Below, piece after piece: positions 59,801 to 64,000 of a stretch of DNA of 64,000 bases (positions are counted from its first letter, which is position 1; each line of letters starts with the position of its first letter). A program made the position numbers and the translations under genes. Origin of the DNA: Symbiodinium natans (Eukaryota > Sar > Dinophyceae > Suessiales > Symbiodiniaceae); NCBI GenBank assembly GCA_905221605.1, contig CAJNDS010002346.1, forward strand, positions 646,740 through 710,739, given 5' to 3'. The notes beneath the pieces were generated by a model. That model saw only the letters and a list, made by a program, of their open reading frames with translations. It ran no database searches and was not told where the DNA came from.

Positions 59801-62536
59801 GAGCCTCTTTTTGCATGGAGGAATCACGCGATCAATTACTTTACAATGCTCTGTATTCAGGTAAAGACAGAGCACTAGACCCAAGAGTCAGCTGGAGATA
59901 CAAAAAGGGTGCCCTTTTTGGGTTTAAATGGGCTTATGAGGGAACCTAAGTAAAAGGGGCCTACTCTGGGTCCTAGTAGAGTTGTTCTTGCAAAGCTTTG
60001 TCTGAGACCACAGAGACCGAAGAACTCATCTCTTCTCAACTCAAGCCGTGACATCAGGAAACTGGGAGAAAGAACGTTCAAAAAGGTTGAGAAGGGAGCC
60101 TGACCTTGAAGAAGGGTTTAGGGCTTAGGGTTTAGGGTTTAGGGTTTGGGTTTAGGGTTTTGGGTTCAGGGCTTAGGTTTAGGGCGTCTTAGTTGTTCTC
60201 TTTGACTTTAATGGTGGCTGCTGTCTGGGCCACTTATTGGTTGTGATGTTGCCCCCTCTTGCTCGTGGATCGTGCCATTAATCTGCCCCTAACTCAGCCC
60301 TAAACCCTAAACCCTAAGCCCTATGCCCTAAACCCTAAACCCTCCCTAAGCCCTAAGCCCTACGCCCTAAGCCCTAAGCCCTAAGCCCTAAGCCCTAAAC
60401 CCTAACCCTAAGCCCTAAAGCCTAAACCCTAAAACCCGGCCTCGAACATCGAGAATGTGATGAGGCCAGTATCTTCCGCCCCCAGCTCGCTGAAGAGCGC
60501 TTTGATCTTGCGCAAGTGCTCTTCCTGCAGACACATACTACTATTCGCTTAAGAACCCCACATAAAAAGAAAAATTATTCTTCCTTATAAGGGCAGTAAA
60601 GGGAGTACTCTTCTTTAGTTTGTTGGGGTGTCCCAAGCAAATAGTATACCCGCACCCGTCACAGAATCGAAGGCAAGGCCTGCCCTGCCTCAACAGCACC
60701 AACCGAAACAAACATGACGGCCACGATCATCCAACTCAACAGCCAGCTCGCACCCTAAACCCTAAACCCTAAACCCTAAATCCTAAACCCTAAATCCTAA
60801 ACCCTAAACCCTAAACCTTAAACCCCTCCCACACGTGTGGTTCCGCACCTTGTTCTCCAGCATTGACTGCAACATATTGAAATGGTCGCTTTGGGCACTC
60901 TCAATGGCACCTCGGTGGTTTTTTTTTGCTAGCTGCCATTCCGTCGAAGCCGGCATAACTGGCACGCATTGGACATAAACTCAGCACAGGTGTCTTCTAC
61001 AAGGCATCAAGCGCTGGGTAGCCCAGTAACCCTAATAGAATAAGGGTACCCTTTTTTGGGTTAACTACCGTATAAGGGAACCTTGAACCCCAGAAAGGGA
61101 GAAGGGTACCACTGCGCTACCAAGAGCATGTGGAGCCAAATCCTGAGGTCGGGACTTTGGCAAAAAACGGCAGTGACAACCTCGGCAATATAGATCTTAA
61201 ACCCTAAACCCTAAACCCTAAACCCTACACCCTAAACCCTCAACCCTCAACCCTAAACCCTAAACCCTAAACCCTAAACCTGATCTTTGACGTGCAAATA
61301 CCCCCCACACGGGCAAGCGCAAGCGGAGGCCAACAGGATGGCCTACGTAAACTCACCAGAACACTGCCAGACTCTCACACTACCTCAGCCCTAAGGAAAA
61401 AGGCAATAAACCCTAAACCCTAAACCCTAAACCCCAAACCCTAAACCCCAAACCCTAAACCCTAAACCCTAAACGCCAAAACCGGCAAAAACCGCCACAA
61501 AAGTCACGAAGACAGCCATCTCCACACAGCAGGGGCGGGCTCCCCAAGTCTGAAAATAACGCAAGTGCACGCAAAACTCGACCGAAAGGACCCCAGTTTA
61601 GGGTTTAGGGTTTAGGGTTTAGGGTATTTAGGGCCCAAGGAGATGGCTAGCCACAGTTCATCGTGCAACCTACCTGGGCAAGGAGGAACTTAAACACGCC
61701 GCCGCCTCACGACGGGGCAAAGACGGCCAACTAGGCGAAACCTTGACATATTTTATACAATAGTAACGGACATCGTAAGTAAATTTTACTACGAATAACA
61801 AACATCTTTAGTATATTAATACTACTAATAACAAAAGTAGAAATGCGCGTTAGAAGGCCGAAGCCCTAAAAGCAAAATCCTTCGCTGAGCAACGCGGCTC
61901 GTGCAAATACCCCCGGCCCCCAAAACAGGCACAGCACAAGCGAAAGGCCGTCGGTATGACCTGCGTAAACTCCTGCAAAAAGAGACTGCCCCCTTCTTGG
62001 CAACTCTCTTCCTTGTCCCGTGGCTGCCCAACAGCAACAGCAACCAGACCCAAGAGCAACCTAGCAATAATCAAAAAGGGCACCCTTTTCGGTTTTAAAC
62101 CCTAAACCCTAAACCCTTATGAGGGAACCTAAGCCCAACCCTGAGTAGACTAGCCAAAACAAGGGCGCCCTTTTAGGTTCATAAAGGGGTTTTAGAAGGG
62201 AACTTAAAACCCTTAAAAAGTGGAATAAGGGCCTACTCTGGGTCGCAAACCCTAAACCCTAAACCCCAAACCCGAAACCCTAAACCCGAACTCTAACAAA
62301 AAGAGAATAAGGGCCTTTTTTGGAGGGTCCTGGGCTAACTGCACGTACAACTGTGAGCTGACTGACGACCCTTGGAACTGTTAACTATCTTGAAGCACCC
62401 AACCAACCATCCGGCAACAACTTCACGATCAGCGACTGACACAAGAATCCTAAACCCTAAGCCCCATACCCTAGACCCCAAACCCGAAACCCTAACGTCG
62501 AAATTGAGCTCAGGAGCATTGAGCACAGCAAAATAC
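56785..62536 (-). CDS. Locus 1: spliced voltage-gated cation channel, 5' part outside window
   Basis: Nine exons give the end of S6 (YFAVLN, VVTAVFCQ, SAIESAQ), an EF-hand pair and the tail motif GCLRFRGQAR, followed by MDVGKLIQDQKW. All eight junctions keep the reading frame, and the joined protein aligns closely with locus 3 from S6 to the tail. The EF-hand loop DSDGGGSVEIEE has acidic residues at positions 1, 3, 9 and 12 and looks functional, better than its counterpart in locus 3. The transmembrane part upstream of S6 should lie at the right edge or beyond. The stop codon was not located. Confidence 0.75.
57404..57437 (-). CDS. Exon, tail, locus 1
   Basis: The 34-nt exon encodes (R)SMDVGKLIQDQ; locus 3 has AMDVGRIMQDQ. 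Acceptor CAG|G, donor GT (GTCGCC). Locus 3 carries this and the previous segment in a single exon, so this intron is specific to locus 1. Confidence 0.78.
57616..57794. repeat. CCCTTTTA-variant block and CCCTAAA array
   Basis: Alternating AACCCTTTTACCCTAAA units pass into pure CCCTAAA, left of the exon at 57836-57884. Confidence 0.88.
57836..57884 (-). CDS. Exon, post-EF tail motif, locus 1
   Basis: The exon encodes EIEEFFLGCLRFRGQA plus one base of Arg. The GCLRxRG motif after the EF-hand is shared with locus 3 (DFFEGCMRFRGAA). Acceptor AAG|G, donor GA (GAGCTT). Confidence 0.82.
58447..58576. mobile_element. Element G copy
   Basis: CATGGTCCCTTTAATATGG at the left and TACTAAGGGACCATG at the right. 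Confidence 0.75.
59007..59047 (-). CDS. Exon, second EF-hand, locus 1
   Basis: The 41-nt exon encodes (S)FFKLLDSDGGGSV. Joined to the next exon it gives the complete 12-residue calcium loop DSDGGGSVEIEE. Acceptor GAG|G, donor GA. The intron falls nine nt upstream of the corresponding intron in locus 3. Confidence 0.82.
59456..59525 (-). CDS. Exon, helix between EF-hands, locus 1
   Basis: The exon encodes EKIDSPEVRVYFESLGLDVD and then DAW. Locus 3 has EKINTPAVKEYFEALGL. Acceptor CAG|G, donor GT (GTTTCTT). It is bracketed by CCCTAAA on the left and TTTGGGG/TTTAGGG on the right. Confidence 0.82.
59536..59741. repeat. Mixed TTTAGGG/TTTGGGG array
   Basis: About 200 bp alternating TTTGGGG and TTTAGGG, right of the exon at 59456-59525. 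Confidence 0.88.
59875..59976. mobile_element. Element E copy
   Basis: CTAGACCCAAGAGTCAGC to CTACTCTGGGTCCTAG. Confidence 0.75.
60441..60524 (-). CDS. Exon, first EF-hand region, locus 1
   Basis: The 84-nt exon encodes 28 residues including LRKIKALFSELGAEDTGLIT and ends in MFE. This is a degenerate EF-hand of helix-loop-helix type. Acceptor GCAG|G lies 12 nt from the end of an A-family element; donor GC. In locus 3 the same segment is split over two exons. Confidence 0.82.
60537..60646. mobile_element. Element A copy beside EF-hand exon, locus 1
   Basis: ACTACTATTCGCTTAAGAAC to TCCCAAGCAAATAGTA. Its left end lies 12 nt from the acceptor at 60524. Confidence 0.75.
60849..60910 (-). CDS. Exon, S6 end and linker to EF-hand, locus 1
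   Basis: This exon encodes (S)AIESAQSDHFNMLQSMLENK. Locus 3 has ESAQNDHSMVVQALMDNK. Acceptor GAG|G, donor GT (GTGCGG). The segment links the inner pore helix to the cytosolic EF-hand region. Confidence 0.8.
61017..61124. mobile_element. Element D copy near S6 exon, locus 1
   Basis: GGTAGCCCAGTAACCCTAAT to CCACTGCGCTACCAAG. Its right end lies about 30 nt from the exon at 61156-61180. Confidence 0.75.
61156..61180 (-). CDS. Exon, S6 second part, locus 1
   Basis: This 25-nt exon encodes VVTAVFCQ plus one base. Locus 3 has VVTGVFCQ at the same place. Acceptor GAG|G, donor GT. The last base combines with GT of the next exon to give Ser (SAIESAQ). Confidence 0.7.
61190..62040. other. Spacer, locus 1 intron within S6
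   Basis: Telomeric arrays plus two related segments (about 61296-61352 and 61890-61975) that share GTGCAAATACCCCC, GCACAAGCG-like and CTACGTAAACTC-like parts, a low-copy repeat. Confidence 0.5.
62045..62244. mobile_element. Two element E copies, the first with telomeric insert
   Basis: The first (62045-62140) is interrupted at 62098-62116 by CCCTAAA units between GGTTTTAAA and TTATGAGGGAACC. The second (62141-62244) is continuous and ends CTACTCTGGGTC. Confidence 0.72.
62518..62536 (-). CDS. Exon, S6 first part, locus 1
   Basis: This 19-nt exon encodes YFAVLN, identical to the end of the corresponding S6 exon in locus 3. The acceptor AAG is the terminus of a D-family inverted-repeat element (CTACCAAG|G); the donor is GC. 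It joins in frame to the exon at 61156-61180. Confidence 0.65.
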
Positions 62537-62655
62537 CTTGGTAGCCCCGTGACCCTGGTGTAGAAAGTGGGTTGGCTAATTTAGAAGGGAACCTAGAGAC
62601 CCTAAACCCTAAACCCTAGAACAAAAGAGCAAAAGGCTACCACCGGGCCACCAGG
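62537..62655. mobile_element. Element D copy with internal telomeric repeat
   Basis: CTTGGTAGCCCCGTGACCC at the left; the interior is interrupted by three CCCTAAA units (62600-62619). The left end supplies the 3' splice site of the exon at 62518-62536. Confidence 0.72.
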
Positions 62656-63040
62656 ACACGTAAAACAAATGTAGAACCTGAGCTTGCGAAACACTGGCGT
62701 GCCATGAGATTCAAACGAACATGCGGCAGCCTTCCATGTCAAACACGCGGCTCTTGGCAGTGACAGTGGGTTTAGGGTTTAGGGCAAGTTTAGGGTTTAG
62801 GGTTTAGGGTTTAGGGTTTAGGGTTTAGGGTTTAGGATTTAGGGTTTAGGGTTTAGGGTTTAGGGTTTAGGGCGCCCAGGCCACACGCAGTCTGCAGCAT
62901 TTAGTCGGCTACTGCACAACGCCGCCGGACCAATGCATCCGAAGCGCAAGTAGCCTTAGCTGGGCCCCCACTAGATCCTAAACCCTAAACCCCCCAATAT
63001 GGCTACACATGGGCACAAACATGACAACTGGCACATCCCA

Positions 63041-63142
63041 AATTACTGGCCCAAAACCCAAGGACATAGAAGTTGAAACTTTCAGTATAAACTACCTTGT
63101 AAGAAGCCCAAAAGTTGAAAAGTTGGGTTTTGAGCCAGAAAC
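63041..63142. mobile_element. Element J, copy 2, end replaced by telomeric repeat
   Basis: Close to copy 1 over its whole length, but the right terminus reads GAGCCAG followed by AAACCCTAAACCC instead of TAA. Confidence 0.78.
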
Positions 63143-63229
63143 CCTAAACCCTAAACCCTAAACCCAGTTTGCCTAAAACAAAGAAGGTTATCAGTAAGAA
63201 TCGAAAATCATCATGGGGATGTTGCCTGC

Positions 63230-63243
63230 CATTGAAAACATAC
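63230..63243 (-). CDS. Candidate pore-helix micro-exon, locus 1
   Basis: A 14-nt segment after an AAAG acceptor reads (S)MFSM in one frame and is followed by a GC donor. MFSM also occurs in the pore helix of locus 3 (SLMFSMLSLF). The match is very short and could be chance. Confidence 0.2.
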
Positions 63244-63521
63244 CTTTGCAAGGCAGGACCCGAACAGTGACAGGCTTCTCACCCCAAGATCAACTTGAAC
63301 AAAGAGGGTTTCGGGTTTGGGGTTTTAGGGTTTAGGGTTCAGGGTTCAGGGTTTAGGGTTTCGGGTTTCGGGTTTCGGGTTTAGGGTTTAAGGTTTAGGG
63401 TTTAGGGTTTGAGTTTAGGGACAACCACCCTTGTCTAATCTTCAGTGATGACATCAGCCCCCCCTCATCTCCCGCTTTGAAGCCTGCATCTGGATCCCGA
63501 AACCTGAACCCTGAACCCTAA

Positions 63522-63627
63522 ACTTACTGTTGGTTAGTAGGGTTTAGGGTTTAGGGTTTAGGGTTCAGGGTTTAGGGTTTAGGGTTTAGGGCTTAGGGTT
63601 TTCATTCCCTGCTAACCAACAGTAAGT
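63522..63627. mobile_element. Inverted repeat enclosing a telomeric array
   Basis: ACTTACTGTTGGTTAG (63522-63537) and its exact complement (63612-63627) enclose an array of about nine TTTAGGG-type units. Confidence 0.8.
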
Positions 63628-64000
63628 AAAGCCTAAACCTTACACCTCACCTGCGCCTATCCAAGGAGCACGCTGCCCACCAGCCCGAGATTGCTTTCAG
63701 AGGCGCAAACGCCTCTTCAGGGTTTAGGGTTTAGGGTTGAGGGTTTGGGTTTAGAGTCGTTCAGAGCCGTTTAGAGTGTGCGGTTTAGCTTGGGGTCCGG
63801 GTTGGAAAGCATGCAAAGCGAGAAGGTGTCAGGCTTCGACGCCAGGCGTGCTCCCGAAACCCTGAACCCTAAACTCTAAACCCCAAACTCTAAACCCTGA
63901 ACCCTAAACTCTAAACCCTGAACCCTAAACTCTAAACCCTGAACCCTAAACCTTAAGCTCTAAATTGGAAAATTCCATGCTTTTTCTGCCCTAGGCTTTA

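Larger units (their letters stand above)
1..64000. repeat. Interspersed telomere-type repeats, TTTAGGG/CCCTAAA
   Basis: Arrays of two to about forty 7-bp units occur throughout in both orientations. Around most predicted exons the plus strand has CCCTAAA on the left and TTTAGGG on the right. Many arrays contain runs of one variant unit (TTTGGGG, CTTAGGG, TTCAGGG, TTTCGGG, TTGAGGG). This is not a chromosome end: both orientations alternate over the full 64 kb. Confidence 0.97.

Noticed and set aside
62690-62770. Minus-strand frame TVTAKSRVFDMEGCRMF as an exon of locus 1
   Set aside because: Position would require the upstream part of S6; it is not hydrophobic and shows no homology.
1-64000. 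tRNA, rRNA or spliced-leader genes
   Set aside because: No conserved tRNA A/B boxes with cloverleaf, rRNA core or dinoflagellate spliced-leader sequence was recognised by eye.

Overview
The window looks like nuclear DNA of a dinoflagellate (phylum Dinophyceae; I cannot name the genus). The evidence is: (i) plant/algal-type telomere repeats (TTTAGGG/CCCTAAA) scattered through almost every kilobase; (ii) no long ORF that reads as a normal gene; (iii) many short exons that can be joined in frame on the minus strand only with donors GT, GC or GA and acceptors AG followed by G, a splice-site pattern reported for dinoflagellates; (iv) many different small inverted-repeat elements. The supplied long reading frames are mostly translations of telomeric or simple repeats.

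By reading the short gaps between telomeric arrays on the minus strand I recover a tandem cluster of related genes. Each would encode a single-domain (six-transmembrane) voltage-gated cation channel with a C-terminal EF-hand pair. Right to left, in the direction of transcription: locus 1 (about 63.2-56.8 kb, 5' part outside the window) has S6, two EF-hand regions and the C-terminal tail. Locus 2 (about 55.5-51.3 kb, perhaps to 46.7 kb) has a possible N-terminal exon, an S2-like, an S4-like and an S4-S5-like exon, and is divergent or decayed. Locus 3 (about 46.7-18.7 kb) is nearly complete: N-terminal region, S1 end, S2, S3, S4, S5, pore helix, S6, EF-hands, tail. Locus 4 (about 15.4-0.95 kb, 3' part outside the window) runs from the N-terminal region through S1-S4. 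Exon lengths add up in frame across most junctions, and the joined pieces of different loci align residue for residue.

The most striking structure is the intron architecture. On the plus strand most exons have (CCCTAAA)n on the left and (TTTAGGG)n on the right, the same orientation that real telomeres have on a linear chromosome. In the sense RNA the introns therefore tend to start with UUUAGGG repeats and end with CCCUAAA repeats, so the intron ends could pair. Paralogues share protein alignment but differ in many intron positions, exons are as short as 17-19 nt, and several inverted-repeat elements end within 1-12 nt of a predicted 3' splice site. This resembles introner-driven intron gain, here with telomere-like repeats as the recurrent terminal sequence. 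Telomeric repeats also sit at broken ends of, or inside, the small elements.

The rest is repeats: about ten families of ~100-160 bp palindromic or inverted-repeat elements (called A-K here), telomere-variant arrays, a minisatellite, TAG/TAA and TA microsatellites, and unrecognised spacer. I see no rRNA, tRNA, CRISPR array, bacterial operon or viral gene. All exon calls are manual readings without transcript or database support.
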